The notes beneath the pieces were generated by a model. The model did no database searches. It saw only the letters and a list, made by a program, of their open reading frames with translations, and was not told the origin of the DNA. Positions 35,848-43,912 of a DNA stretch of 64,000 nt are shown piece after piece. A program made the translations under genes and the position numbers. Source of the stretch: Hemicordylus capensis (lineage: Eukaryota > Chordata > Lepidosauria > Squamata > Cordylidae); assembly GCF_027244095.1 (NCBI RefSeq), contig NC_069662.1, forward strand, positions 10,256,501 through 10,320,500. The letters are read 5' to 3'. Every line of letters starts with the position of its first letter. The stretch's first letter is position 1.

Positions 35848-38800
35848 TTTACATTTAGATCCCGCTCTTCCTCCAAGGAGCCCAGAGTGGTGTACTACAT
35901 ACTTGAGTTCCTCTTTCAAAACAACCCTGTGAAGTAGTTTAGGCTAAGAGAGAAGTGACTGGCCCAGAGTCACCCAGCTAGTTTTTTATGACTGAATGGG
36001 GATTTGAACTCGGGTCTCCCTGGTCCTAGTCCAGCACTCTAACCACAACACCACACTGGCTTTTTGTGAGCACTCTAACCACTAGTGCAGCCATTCTCCC
36101 CACATTCCATGTAAGGTCACTAAGTCAGCTGACTGATTTAACTGTCACTAAGTTTAGCTTAGCCTTTTGCTTGCAACAAATTAACCATTATGTGTATCAA
36201 TCACCTCTGCTTCCCATGAGAAAGAAGGAAGAAAATGGTTCTTTGTTCTGTAAATGCAAGAGATAACAGACTGCACAAACATGTTATACTAAAAGCTCAG
36301 AGGGATCATGTATGCTAAAGAATGTTTGCCTATGTTTATCTAAGTGCTCCAAGACTAGCAGAAAGGGAGGGGGACTAACGGAGTACGATAAAGCTGAAAC
36401 TTTGTGTAACTTCTCCTATATAACGCAGATGCTGAATTTGCTGGGTGTGCTTTGCTTTGGGGACAATCCCTGGCACTGATTGCTCTGTGCAGCATAAACT
36501 TTAAAAGATTTCCACCTCTGGCATGTTTATTGACGTTTTCATGCCAGGCAAGAACCAACTTTTTGGGACAACACTATTACTACAAGGCTATGCACACGAT
36601 GGGAGGAAACAGGGCTAGCAGAGGTTCCTCCCATAGTGAGAACCACCGGGCTCGGCTGCGAGCCTTGTGGTTCTTAACCGGGTCACCTGCTTAAGTAGCC
36701 CTACAGTTAAACCAGGTTTGCAGAGCAACTGCTCCACAAACCAGGTTTTTCTGCTTGTGAGTTGTTGTGGTGTGGCTCCACGCCACGGCTACTCACGAGG
36801 AGACCACCGACCGGGAGGCTGAAAAGCAGCATCCCAGCTTGGGGGACTCTCCAGCATGCCCTTCACGCTCATGCTGGGCATGTTGGAGCTTCCAGGGGCC
36901 GCGCAGCCCCTGAACTCCCCAGCCCCTGACAGCTTCGAGACAGAGCCGGCAGTCATTTGGGCAGCCGCTGTGGCTGCTGGGACAGACTGACTGCTCGTCT
37001 GCGGGGAGAGCGGGCTTAGCCCGCTCTCCTCGCAACCCACACATGGTTCTTCTCACAAATTGTGAAAAGAGCCTCTACTTCTTCTTCCCCTACTGCTGCT
37101 GCTGCTGCTACTACTGCTACCGAGTCCACCACCACCACTACTAAATATAATAATCAGTTAAGCTATACAATTAAGACATAATACATGTCTTAACTGTAGA
37201 CCAATCAGTGGGATACTCTCAGGGGCACAGGGCTTGTGCGGCCCTCTTCCCAACCCACTATGCTTCACAATACCTTAGAAGATAAAGAGCCAATCTGGCC
37301 AAAGCTCCCAGGTTCCAAAGCTCCCCGCCACCATCTGTTATGCAGAATGGGTTATTCAGAAATTATTCACCACAAGTAACGATGGTCCATGTTTGTGCTT
37401 CAAAAATGGTTTCCTTCTACTTTAAACAAGAATGCATGAGTCTTACCTAAAAATCTAACTACTTCTGCCTCTCCAGGGATGGTTCTGGTTAACATAGTTG
37501 CTCCTGCCGTCATTGAGGCAAGTCTCATGATCAGTGAGACCCACCTTCAGAGGGTTTGTGGGAAGATCCAGTGGGGCTGTGGGGACTGGAGGCAGCGTGG
37601 CCCCAAGAAGTTTCAAGATGACCCACATGAGCGCTTGGGGCATCCGGGAGAGACCAGCAGGGCCAGGAGGCTTTTTTCAGCCTTCCGGCAGAGGGTCTCC
37701 TCATGTGCTGTCATGGCGTGGAGCCGGGCCACGGCAATATATTATCCAAAAGACAGGGTTAGCGGAGCACCCGGCTAACCTCAGCTAAGGGGAGGGGGAA
37801 TTAGGAGGGCTTGCTGCCGGGAGCAGTGTAGTTCCCATGGCAGCACACAATCCACCCAAAGCAGGCTAGGCTCCTTTAGCCCGCTTTTGGTGGATCATGA
37901 GTATCTCTTCATTATGAGGCTGCTTCCATTGGCACTGTCTTCCTGGCTGATGATAGCTTGGCACTTCACCTATCTGTTCAGCTTTGTCAGGATTTAGGTT
38001 TCCTGCAGCTACTCAACCTGCTATGCCAGACAAAAGACTAGTCAGTGGAGCTGTTTGTGGTTCAGAGCTGACTATGGCTATTTCTGCTGCATCCACTCTC
38101 CAGTCTACTCACTTTCATGAACAAGAAAACATAAAGGAATGATATTGTGGCTCTCACAAGCTCAAAGAAGGGTATCGAGGCTGTGACCAACTGCCAGCAT
38201 CCCTATCCCCACAGCTTTGATGGTGTCAACCAAATCAAATAAGTTGAAAGAGGCTCCAGTGCGTTATGTACAACTTTATGTACAGCTCCAGTGCTTTATG
38301 TACAAATTCCCAAAATCTGTGTTTGGAAGTTAATGCAATCTATTCATTCATTTTGAACAGGCACTGCCTCTTTCATTGTGTAATGACAATTGCCAGCCAG
38401 GTTATAGAAGAGCAAAGAAGGAAGGGAAGCCACTGTGTTGCTATGATTGCCTTCCATGTACAGAGGGGAAGATTTCAAAACAGAAGGGTAAGAGCACTTC
38501 ATTCAGGATTTTCTAATGATGATCATTGGTTACAGATCTGATTTCTAAAGAAAGTTTCCAAGTACTTAAAAATGCATTCAAGATTGGTTCTATTTCTAAA
38601 GACATCCAATTACTGGGTGACTGTATTTGTTCTGATTCCGTTGACTAGAAGATGAGTGGCTTAAATTTGAATTAGAAATAGTTTCAGTTAATGGGAGCCT
38701 GGGTTCTGTATTTCTTTTCCTGCATGTTAATTACTTTATAGCAAAATGTGACAAGAAAAGCAGTGTATAAGGTTTTTCTCCTCTAAAATAAAAGTAATAA

Positions 38801-39737
38801 ACACCTTGTCCAGATCTGCACATTTTCTTTTCCAGATATGGATGACTGTGATCAATGTCCAGAAAATCATTATACAAATGATGATCAGGATTTATGCCTT
38901 CCCAAAGTGATCACTTTCTTGTCTTATGAAGAACCTTTGGGCACCAGTTTGGCCATTTTTGCTCTTTCCTTGTCTTGCATCACAGTTTTTGTGCTTGGGA
39001 CTTTCATGAGGTATCACAACACTCCCATTGTCAAAGCCAACAACCGGAGTCTCTCCTACACTCTCCTCAGCTCCCTCCTGCTCTCCTTCCTTTGTGTTTT
39101 CCTCTTCATTGGTCGACCTGAGAAGTCGACCTGTCTTCTTCAGCAACCAGCCTTTAGCATCATTTTCTCTGTCGCTATTTCTTGCATGCTGGCCAAAACC
39201 ATCACAGTGGTTCTAGCTTTCAAGGCCAAAGAGCCAGGATCCAGCAGGAGAAAGTGGGTAGGGAAAAGACTGTCCATTTCCCTTGTGCTTTCCTGCTTTC
39301 ATCTTCAAGCAGGCATTTGTGCAATATGGTTAGGAACCTCTCCTCCATTCCCAGATTTTGACATGCAGTCCCTGACTAGGGAGATTATAGCAGAATGTAA
39401 CCAAGGGTCTGTCTTCATGTTTTATCTTGTTCTGGGCTACATGGGACTTCTGTCCATCATCAGCTTCTCTGTGGCTTTCCTTGCCAGGAAGTTGCCAGAC
39501 AGTTTTAACGAAGCCAAGTTCATCACCTTCAGCATGTTGTTGTTCTGCAGTGTTTGGTTGTCTTTTGTTCCTACCTACTTGAGCACCAAAGGGAAATATA
39601 TGGTGGCTGTGGAGATCTTCTCCATCTTAGCTTCTAGTGCTGGGCTACTGGCTTTTATCTTTTTCCCCAAATGCTACATCATTTTGCTGAGGCCTGAACT
39701 GAACAAAAGGGGCCAGATGGTGAAGAGACAATATTGA
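12367..39737 (+). CDS. V2R copy B, complete six-exon receptor gene
   Basis: This is a complete vomeronasal type-2 receptor gene: CDS 12367-12581, 13918-14209, 23476-24336, 28508-28735, 38361-38487 and 38836-39737, giving 874 aa, normal for the family. All introns are GT-AG and their phases are consistent (2, 0, 0, 0, 1). I saw no stop or frameshift in any exon, so it is probably functional. The product should be a plasma-membrane chemoreceptor with signal peptide, Venus-flytrap domain, nine-cysteine linker and 7TM domain. The gene spans 27.4 kb because introns 2, 3 and 4 (9.3, 4.2 and 9.6 kb) hold a Ngaro-like fossil, R4 and L2-like LINEs, SINEs and MITEs; none touches an exon. Its 3' end is a recombinant between C-like and A-like sequence. 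Confidence 0.95.
13422..13532. mobile_element. Short hAT-like MITE in copy B intron 1
   Basis: CTCTAGAGGAGTGGTTCCGAA at one end mirrors AGAAGAACCACTGCTCTAGAG at the other, with ACAACTCCCAG inside. In copy C the corresponding stretch near 46110-46165 keeps only parts of it. Confidence 0.5.
13918..14209 (+). CDS. V2R copy B exon 2 (ligand domain)
   Basis: This 292 bp exon follows an ATTGCAG acceptor, completes an Ile codon split with exon 1, and ends in phase 0 at a GTAAGT donor. It encodes the first lobe of the Venus-flytrap domain with [25 protein letters not shown] and YKIPQ, all strongly conserved in V2Rs. A 193-codon antisense ORF over this exon is a shadow. Confidence 0.95.
14875..14992. 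mobile_element. Tc1/mariner-type MITE, copy B only
   Basis: This 118 bp element starts CCATGTTTCCCCCAAAATAAGAC and ends GTCTTACTTTCGGGGAAACAGGG, flanked by TA on both sides. Copy C has the uninterrupted site AAGTATAGCTATC at about 47508. Confidence 0.8.
15633..16067. mobile_element. GAGGC-ended element in copy B intron 2
   Basis: Starts GAGGCTGTTCTCATGAGC and ends GTCATGTGAATAGCCCC, with ACT and ATT at the flanks. An orthologous insertion is in copy C at 48628-49064. The interior contains TGCACTTTGCATTGTGGGATT. Confidence 0.5.
16385..16570 (-). mobile_element. R4/Dong-type LINE fragment, left part
   Basis: This antisense sequence matches the reverse-transcriptase active-site region of the + strand copy (about 33740-33902), including the coding for the MDD motif region. 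The same fragment continues at 22220 on the other side of the Ngaro-like insertion. Present without interruption in copy C at 49418-49590. Confidence 0.8.
16571..22219 (-). mobile_element. Ngaro/DIRS-type tyrosine-recombinase retroelement fossil
   Basis: A 5.65 kb element inserted into an R4 LINE fragment. On the minus strand, from right to left, it shows: a gag-like region (about 20120-22100) with a cysteine/histidine-rich knuckle ([22 protein letters not shown]); reverse transcriptase with RNase H (about 18550-20350; [17 protein letters not shown]); a tyrosine recombinase (17669-18418); and an SGNH-hydrolase-like module (about 17025-17600; [16 protein letters not shown]). That order and the hydrolase are known for Ngaro. 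No target duplication is seen, as expected for the family. It looks broken, with several lesions, but long stretches remain open. It is younger than the B/C duplication because copy C has the empty site. Split terminal repeats were not verified. Confidence 0.85.
22220..22700 (-). mobile_element. R4/Dong-type LINE fragment, right part
   Basis: Continues the 16385-16570 fragment and matches + strand copy positions of about 33240-33735, coding for RT blocks such as [10 protein letters not shown] and KKAFDS in antisense. It has decayed with stops. It abuts (ATT)n at about 22698 and then the R4 3' end. Confidence 0.8.
22700..23400 (-). mobile_element. R4-type LINE 3' end (endonuclease region), copy B intron 2
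   Basis: Antisense match to the C-terminal restriction-like endonuclease region and 3' UTR of the + strand copy (about 34830-35350). A block of about 210 bp (ending near 23365) is a second, diverged copy of 23040-23150 and its neighbours; copy C (50300-50780) has only one. The 3' end lies next to (ATT)n. Confidence 0.7.
23476..24336 (+). CDS. V2R copy B exon 3 (main ligand-binding exon)
   Basis: This is an 861 bp phase-0 exon (287 codons) from a TTTTTAG acceptor to a GTAACC donor, open throughout. It begins LSYNFAPE and holds [17 protein letters not shown] and FRWKLIGV, which belong to the hinge and second lobe of the Venus-flytrap. It ends LQPWQ. The first 45 codons precede the first in-frame ATG at 23611, so an ORF call from that ATG would miss the true exon start. 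Copy C has TGA where this copy has the TGG of FSHW. Confidence 0.95.
25196..25366. mobile_element. hAT-type MITE (CAGGGGCATAGCTA ends), copy B intron 3
   Basis: Begins CAGGGGCATAGCTAGG and ends TAGCTACACCCCTG. The flanks GGCACGCC and GCTGTGCC look like a decayed 8 bp duplication. The same insertion is in copy C at 52588-52736, so it predates the duplication. Confidence 0.65.
25652..26596. mobile_element. hAT-type element, 945 bp, copy B only
   Basis: Ends TAGAGGCATATCTAGGG and CCCTAGATACACCTCTG form inverted repeats. CTTCAGAT flanks both sides (25644-25651 and 26597-26604), a perfect 8 bp duplication. Copy C reads straight through (about 53049, CTTCAGATCACATTTTT). The interior contains a repeated CTCACAGAGGCCATTTGAG / GTGCAGTGGCCATTTT unit and no transposase. 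Confidence 0.85.
26805..27150 (-). mobile_element. L2-like LINE 3' fragment, copy B intron 3
   Basis: Antisense CCCCATAACAAATTGTT, GTGCTCACAACACAGCAC and AAGGCCTTCTACCTAGTAG occur, with a G-rich slippage tract near 26885-26899. The same fragment is at 53265-53640 in copy C. Confidence 0.5.
27163..27459 (+). mobile_element. 5S-like/tRNA-like SINE, copy B only
   Basis: Same family as 8364-8681, here on the + strand: GAGCTGGTCTTGTGGTAGCAA, then TTAGCTAAGCAGGGTATACC and GAAAGGGAGACTAGAAG, recalling the internal control region of 5S rRNA. It ends CAGCTTCCTATGTTTCC. Copy C joins the two flanks directly at about 53640. Confidence 0.75.
27626..27966. mobile_element. GAGGC-ended element, copy B intron 3
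   Basis: Begins GAGGCTTTTCTCACAACC and seems to end at a degenerate CATGAGCAAAA right end, with GAT on both flanks. It has an internal palindrome around CTTCACGGAGCTGCATGGAG. Shared with copy C (about 53793-54090). Confidence 0.45.
28508..28735 (+). CDS. V2R copy B exon 4
   Basis: This 228 bp phase-0 exon encodes the last 76 residues before the cysteine-rich linker, including [25 protein letters not shown] and RFNQ. Length and splice sites match A and C. The frame is open. Confidence 0.94.
29230..29298 (+). repeat. (TATC)n microsatellite at a LINE tail
   Basis: About 17 TATC units at the 3' end of the antisense L2-like LINE that follows. The equivalent in copy C (55840-55872) is shorter and mixed TATC/TGTC. 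Confidence 0.9.
29299..31830 (-). mobile_element. L2-like LINE, internally deleted, copy B intron 4
   Basis: On the minus strand, pieces of an apurinic-type endonuclease (about 30300-31430; [29 protein letters not shown]) are followed by the start of a reverse transcriptase (29646-29936; [10 protein letters not shown]) and a 3' UTR. The RT core is missing between about 29500 and 29640. Several stops are present. CR1/L2/Jockey group, L2-like by eye. Confidence 0.75.
31880..32404 (-). mobile_element. Ngaro-type fossil terminal fragment, copy B intron 4
   Basis: Matches 58740-59262 in copy C, beginning TGAGGAGACCAGACTC. In C the fragment extends into hydrolase- and recombinase-like coding on the minus strand. 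It is a broken old piece that predates the B/C duplication. Confidence 0.6.
32640..32739 (+). repeat. Retroposon 3' tail with (TAA)n
   Basis: GAGCCATTTTTGGGAGGGCGGTATAGAAATAG is the standard 3' end of an L2-tailed retroposon, followed by about 13 AAT units. The R4 LINE starts right after it. The 32405-32640 stretch before it holds no feature I recognise. Confidence 0.6.
32740..35350 (+). mobile_element. R4/Dong-type non-LTR retrotransposon, 5'-truncated, copy B intron 4
   Basis: A LINE that copies itself by target-primed reverse transcription using a restriction-like endonuclease at the C-terminus. A single reading frame runs from about 32740. It includes the finger region [15 protein letters not shown] blocks [22 protein letters not shown] and LLYMDDLK (about 33826), then a CCHC knuckle (CRLC..HLISCC near 34713) and an endonuclease-like [14 protein letters not shown] (about 34927-35000). 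It is dead: TAG at 32900 and 34544 and a frameshift near 34865. The 5' end is truncated at a (TAA)n tract, and the 3' end lies at AAATAATAATA. Clade R4 (Dong, Rex6) is inferred from motif order; R2 or NeSL are alternatives. Absent from copy C at this position. Confidence 0.8.
32978..34546 (+). CDS. R4-type LINE reverse transcriptase, longest open segment
   Basis: This 522-codon open segment lies within the R4 LINE and covers the RT fingers, palm and thumb. Palm motifs visible are the Asp of [10 protein letters not shown] and the YMDD-type box in LLYMDDLKL. The C-terminal knuckle and nuclease follow after a TAG in the same frame. The segment starts downstream of another TAG, so it is a remnant and not an independent gene. 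Confidence 0.8.
   Translation: MHLWRKLWDNPIDYNKKPGWMNEVKKCNQQMQDLIITPELISERAKKIKNWTAPGDDELHGFWLKHLTSFHKQLSKQFSHILQGGDIEQWLTTGKTHLIMKDPAKGAVPSNYRPITCLPTMLKLLTGIIADKVMQNLLTKKQLPVEQKGNCPNTRGTKDQLLIDKMILENCKRRKTNLSVAWIDYKKAFDSLPDTWILKCLETTGVSKNIQIFIKKAMSMWSTQLTINGEALGQVSIRRGIFQRDSLSPLLFVIAMTPLSQILNKTGPRYQTSKTSSKINHLLYMDDLKLFGKSQSEIESLLNTVRIFSSDIAMEFGLDKCAALIMKRGKITKTEGIELPNGSNIKKLEEKERYKYLGILQADNIAHTEVKRKIGSEYIRRVRKILKSKLNGGNTIQAINTWAIPVIRYTAGIIDWTQAELETLDRKTRKIMTINHALHPRSDVDRLYLPRSSGRRGMLQVHQTVEEEKTGLEDYIKDSEEDALKMVKNEKLFNTNERKPAYKKEQVKNRAEKWRKKPLHGQ
35660..35842 (-). mobile_element. Short R4-type 3' end inside an (ATT)n tract
   Basis: About 135 bp of antisense R4 3' UTR (TTTACACAGCCAGACAGGTG to GATATCATCGCAGAATA) has (ATT)n on both sides. 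The right-hand (ATT)n is the tail of the adjacent minus-strand SINE. This looks like an R4 insertion into a SINE tail. Confidence 0.7.
35843..36075 (-). mobile_element. tRNA-derived SINE (L2-like tail)
   Basis: Read on the minus strand it has GTGTTGTGGTTAGAGTGCTGG and GAGTTCAAATCCCCATT (tRNA-like boxes), CTGGGTGACTCTGGGCCAGT and AGAGCGGGATCTAAATGTAAA with an AAT tail. The same family lies at 56075-56305. Confidence 0.75.
36584..37075. mobile_element. GAGGC-ended element with TAC target duplication, copy B intron 4
   Basis: Left end AAGGCTATGCACACGATGG, right end AATTGTGAAAAGAGCCTC, TAC on both sides (36581-36583 and 37076-37078). The interior has the GGGCTCGGCTGCGAGCC hairpin and a long block ending CGGGCTTAGCCCGCTCTCC. 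Copy C retains only its right part (60665-60853). Confidence 0.7.
37515..37910. mobile_element. GAGGC-ended element with ATT target duplication, copy B
   Basis: Left end GAGGCAAGTCTCATGATC, right end GATCATGAGTATCTCTTC, ATT on both sides (37512-37514, 37911-37913). The same insertion is in copy C (61274-61657) and absent at the matching place in copy A (about 3740), so it arose after A split from the B/C ancestor. Confidence 0.75.
38361..38487 (+). CDS. V2R copy B exon 5 (cysteine-rich linker)
   Basis: This 127 bp exon follows a TTTGAACAG acceptor and starts [11 protein letters not shown]. It then shows [15 protein letters not shown] and LPC, the nine-cysteine linker pattern. It ends one base into an Asp codon finished by exon 6. 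Confidence 0.94.
38836..39737 (+). CDS. V2R copy B exon 6 (7TM domain), A/C hybrid
   Basis: This 902 bp exon encodes MDDC..CPENHY, seven membrane helices, the [10 protein letters not shown] loop and the FFPKCYII tail, with a TGA at 39735. The frame is open. Up to about 39486 it carries the C-type variants (for example [19 protein letters not shown] in TM1 and the CCAGG form at 39484-39488). From 39503 it carries the A-type variants, including codons in DSFNEAKF, the MVKRQY ending and the following 3' flank. A few sites depart from this, such as one base near 39684 where B equals C, which a later change in A would explain. Confidence 0.95.
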
Positions 39738-39874
39738 AGGATGTTTGTCAGTCTTCTGCTAAGAGCTGTGCTTTAAACGTTTGTACATTCACCATAACTT
39801 TTCTTCTCTCAGAACCTAGTCTTACTATTAAGCCATGTGTAGTTATTATGTAGCAAGTTGCATACATATATGTA

Positions 39875-39880
39875 AATAAA
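39875..39880 (+). promoter_or_regulatory. Candidate poly(A) signal of copy B
   Basis: An AATAAA about 140 bp past the stop, in sequence nearly identical to the copy A 3' flank. Inferred by motif only. Confidence 0.5.
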
Positions 39881-40074
39881 TACTATTTTCCAACCATTTT
39901 GTTCTTCATTCTTACATTATTACGAGCAAGGATTTATGCCCTTGGGTGATTTCCTTCAATTCAGCTGGAAATTTGGGGGAAATTGGCCTATATGTGAAGG
40001 AACTAATAGAACTCATTGAACATTCCTTTTCAGAGTGTCTTCAAAATCTTGATGCTTATTTGAAGTATCTCTAG

Positions 40075-40383
40075 TAGGGTTGTGCAAATTGAATTGAATT
40101 GAATCCAAATCCATTCAACTTAAATCTGGGTGAATTGGGTGATTCAAATCCACATCAAACCACCCCTTAACAGGCAATTAGATTCAAATGTGAAACAAAT
40201 TTTTGAAATTCATTTTGAATTTCATTCCAGAGCCATATGGAATCTTTTTTTAAACCATTCAGCCCCCCGATTGGTAAAATGGTTTGCCAAAACAGGGTAG
40301 AATCAATTCAAATTTATTCACATTCAAAATTAATTTTTGAATTAGATTCAAATTCCTTTCAAATTCAATTTGAATTTCTAAAA
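40075..40383. mobile_element. hAT MITE behind copy B, right end deleted
   Basis: Same insertion as 7023-7382, preceded by ATCTCTAG at 40067-40074. The right end, its target duplication and about 240 bp beyond are missing; sequence resumes at TTTATTCTGTATATTCATGG. Confidence 0.75.
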
Positions 40384-43011
40384 CCCTTTATTCTGTATAT
40401 TCATGGACTCATATAAGCCAAAAAATTCAATCAAAGTAATGGTGCGCAAACTCCTGCAAATTTTTTTTCCAATTGGAAATGGCAGTTAAAACCAAAGTGA
40501 GTCCAAATTCTGAGAGTTGTATTTCCCCCCACGATTATTGTGAAAAGATAGAGCTCCAAAAACTAGAGCTCCAACTGAGTTCCAAAAAATGAGAAGATCC
40601 AATAGCCATAACATTCACTCCATGAGGGCATAAGATCTGATGCCCAGTCTGAGATATTGTATCGGCATGCAAAATCACAACCGTGGAAACACAAATTGGC
40701 TAGCTCCTACATATTTCCACTCCACTACCTGTGTATACTAGTAGCAACAACATAAGGGGCGGGGGGTAGTGTTACAGCAATGGTTAAGAACAAATTGTTG
40801 GTAGTCTAACATTTGCAGACAACTCTGTGGTGCAGCCCTGCTTTATACTGTATATTCCTAGATGCATATAATAAGTCAAGCAAAGTAATGGTGGGCATAA
40901 ACTCTGGACTCTGTTTGGACTGGAAATGGCAATTAGAAGCAGAGGTATAGAACCTTCCAAATATGTTTTTTTTTTCCCCTTGAGAGTTTACAATTGTCCT
41001 CCTGTCCTCCTCCAACTCCAACTCCAACTCTTCTCTTCTTTTACTACATATGGTGAGATGGTATTTCCATGAGGCAGGGTGAGGCAGATGAATGCATAAG
41101 GCAGATGAACACATGGGTGCAGGCTGGGGCACAGGGGTGGCAATCTTCTCTCTGTACTCAGGCATGCGGTTCATTTCCCCCTTCCATTCAATTGGGGCAC
41201 TCTTCTCCTCCCCCCCATAAGCTATGAACAGCCCTGCTGCCACTGCCTGGTTTGATGGCATAGTTTGAGGGTGGTTGTCAGAACCATGGCCTGAGAGTGC
41301 TGTACACCCATGCAGAGATGTATATTATCCTTCACCTCCAGTCGCAAAATATCTTCACACCAAAAGCTCAAGCTTGGGCAGCCCTAATTGCATAGATAAA
41401 AATAGTAGGACTCAACCACAGCATGTCCCTCCTAGGTGGCCTGGATTTTTTACCCACCCAGGGTAAAATGGTAAATGGTAAATGGCCGTGTGGATGCCCA
41501 GGCTGCACACAGTCTGAGCAGACACAGAACTGGGTGCTTAGAGTGCCAAATGCATAGGGGATCCCCCAATACAACATGTTCCTTGCATTGTGGGATTTTT
41601 GGAAACCAGACAGTGTTTCCCCAGCCTCTGGAATGCTGTGCTGCTTGCGAAAGCAGCAATCATGTGCACAGTGGTGCAGCAACAGATGATCATGTGAGGG
41701 AAAGTAGCTATAGTCCTGCATTCCCCCCAGCCCTCCCTAGCCACCAGGGATTTCAGTCACTGAATGACCTTAGTGTGTAGCAAACCTCAGGTAGAGGCAG
41801 TTTCAACAGGGGACAACTGCTTCCCCAATGTCAGACAAGCCAACTAGGCTTAGGCCCTGATACCAATAATAGGACTGCTCATGACTCTTCAAAGCCACAC
41901 AGTTCACTCTGCAGAGGGAGGATTGCCTGAGTCACCACTCCAAAGCCCCAACACACTGAGTAGGGGAGGCAAGCAATCTTTCAAAGAAGTTCCATTCCCA
42001 GATTCCCCAGGCCCCCACACCCTGAGTGGCTGTTCCATGAAATTCCTTTGAAAATAACAAGTTGTTCTGGTAAGAACGTATCTGCCTACTTTCCATTTCC
42101 TATAATCTTAATTGATAATTAACAGCTTCACAAGTTAGCCCACTTCTGTCTCAAACATTCACATAATTGCCATCTTGAATTGGGATGGATGACTTCATCA
42201 CAGACACCACTCACTGTTGAGGTGCCCCTGTGTGCCACTCACTACAACTGTAGCCAATTTGGTTCAAAACACTTAGGCAGTCCACTAGTTAGCCCACTTG
42301 CACCTCAAACGTTTGTGCATCTGCCATCTTGAAATGGGGTGGATGACATCATCATCAACAACAACAATGCCTTTGATGTGTCTCTATTTCTCCCTACAGC
42401 TGTAGCAAATTTGGTCCAAATTGGTTAGGTGGTTCACAGTGTAGCCCTCTTGTATCTCAAATGTTCATGGAGGTCACTAAAATAGGCTGGAGAAAGCCTG
42501 AACTGGTCCGGCAGCAGCCCAGGCTACTCTGGTGGAGGCCAGTGGGAGTGAAGGAAATGCCTGCTTCCCCCAACACCTTCCCCACAGCTGATCCTTCTTT
42601 ATAAATACCTCTGACTCTCCTCTAGACCTAGGAAAGCTGCCCTGCCCCATTACTGGTAAAGGGGAATCCTCACCAGATTCCCCTTTACCAGTAGCCCCTG
42701 AACTGGTCTGTGAACTGGTTCAAACTGGTCCAGCAATAGAGCCAGACCTGGTTCAGTTCAACCAGAAGCAGAGTTGGCCTGGGCTAAATCACTTCGAATC
42801 CGGTTTGGATTCAAACCGAACTGGCAAAAGCAGTTCTGTGCACATCCCTAGCAACTGGTACAACTTTTTGCAAAAGTCCATATATATGCAAATAGATCAT
42901 TCATTGCACAACTTGCATTAAGTGATCCCTCTTCCACTAGGGTACCACCATTTTGCAAGAATACGCAACCAAACTGCATAATATTTTGTGTGTGTGTGTG
43001 TCCGCTAGGGA

Positions 43012-43912
43012 TCTGCGAAACGTTTCGGGTACAAAACGATTTTTACTCAAAAATGGCATTTCCGGGTGTTTTGTATACAAAGCAAAACACAGAAATCCAA
43101 TTCCTAAGATTTTTGTATCCGAATCGAAATGAGCCAGTTTAGGATCCGAAAGTTTTGTATTTTGGAAAATTTTTGTTCTGTTCTGTTGTTTTGAGTGTAG
43201 GTTCTCTGGTAGCAGATGAGAATTTCAATGCGAAACCATGAATCCACTATCATATGCTACCAGAGATTCTACACTGAACACCTCAGAAATGGTAAAGCCC
43301 TGAAACCCATGGGTTAGCAACCCATGGGGGTGGTTGGCACCCTATGTGCACTACACCACCACTCACTCTGGGCCACCCTGGGGCCCCCCAAGTGGAGTTA
43401 TGAGGCTGCTGAAACCTCCATTATTCCCTGTGGGGGAAAATCTTTAAGACACGTAAACGCCATTATTTCTTTAAAAATCAGCCCTTTGCCCAATTCCTTT
43501 GAAACAATTGTGGTAGCTTCCTTGCCCCCATTGGGCACTACCACCCCACTCTGGGACACCCCTTTCTTCCTGATGTGAAGCTATACTTTTGCTGAAACCT
43601 CCATTATTCCCTATGGGAAAAATCTTAAAGATGCACAAATTTCAAAAATTCACAAAAATTCATCCCTTTGCCCAATTCCCTTGATATGTGGGTGGTAACT
43701 TCCACCCATTGTGCACTACCACCTCCAGCCACTCTTTTTGCCATGGAACCCCCTTTTTAAATCCAAATCAATCCAGATTCAGATTATAAAAATTTGGATC
43801 AAAACCAAATTTAGGGTGATTCAGATTGATCTGATTCAGTCAAAAACTGAAATGGGGGTGTTTTGGATTTGGTCCAAATCAAAACACATGAAAAACAAAA
43901 TGTAAACCCCTA
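43012..43912. mobile_element. hAT-like MITE with hairpin, behind copy B
   Basis: Second copy of 10590-11535. It begins TAGGGATCTGCGAAACG next to a (TG)n tract and ends AACCCCTAG. The inverted repeat around 43195-43220 and 43249-43274 is preserved with more mismatches. Confidence 0.5.

Larger units (their letters stand above)
6450..39495 (+). repeat. Tandem segmental duplication, unit 1 (A 3' end through B exon 6)
   Basis: This unit runs from the inferred crossover point in copy A exon 6 to the matching point in copy B exon 6. It contains the A-type 3' flank and spacer, then the whole B gene up to exon 6. Spot alignments of the first 240 bp after the stop codons differ at only about five sites between units 1 and 2. 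The spacers stay collinear for over 5 kb, then exons 1-6 follow. Length about 33 kb, enlarged by insertions. Confidence 0.85.

Noticed and set aside
39481-39737. Gene conversion from A into the 3' end of B exon 6 as the sole explanation of the hybrid
   Set aside because: The A-like identity continues through the whole downstream spacer and shared transposon insertions to the next gene, which fits crossing-over better than a short conversion tract.
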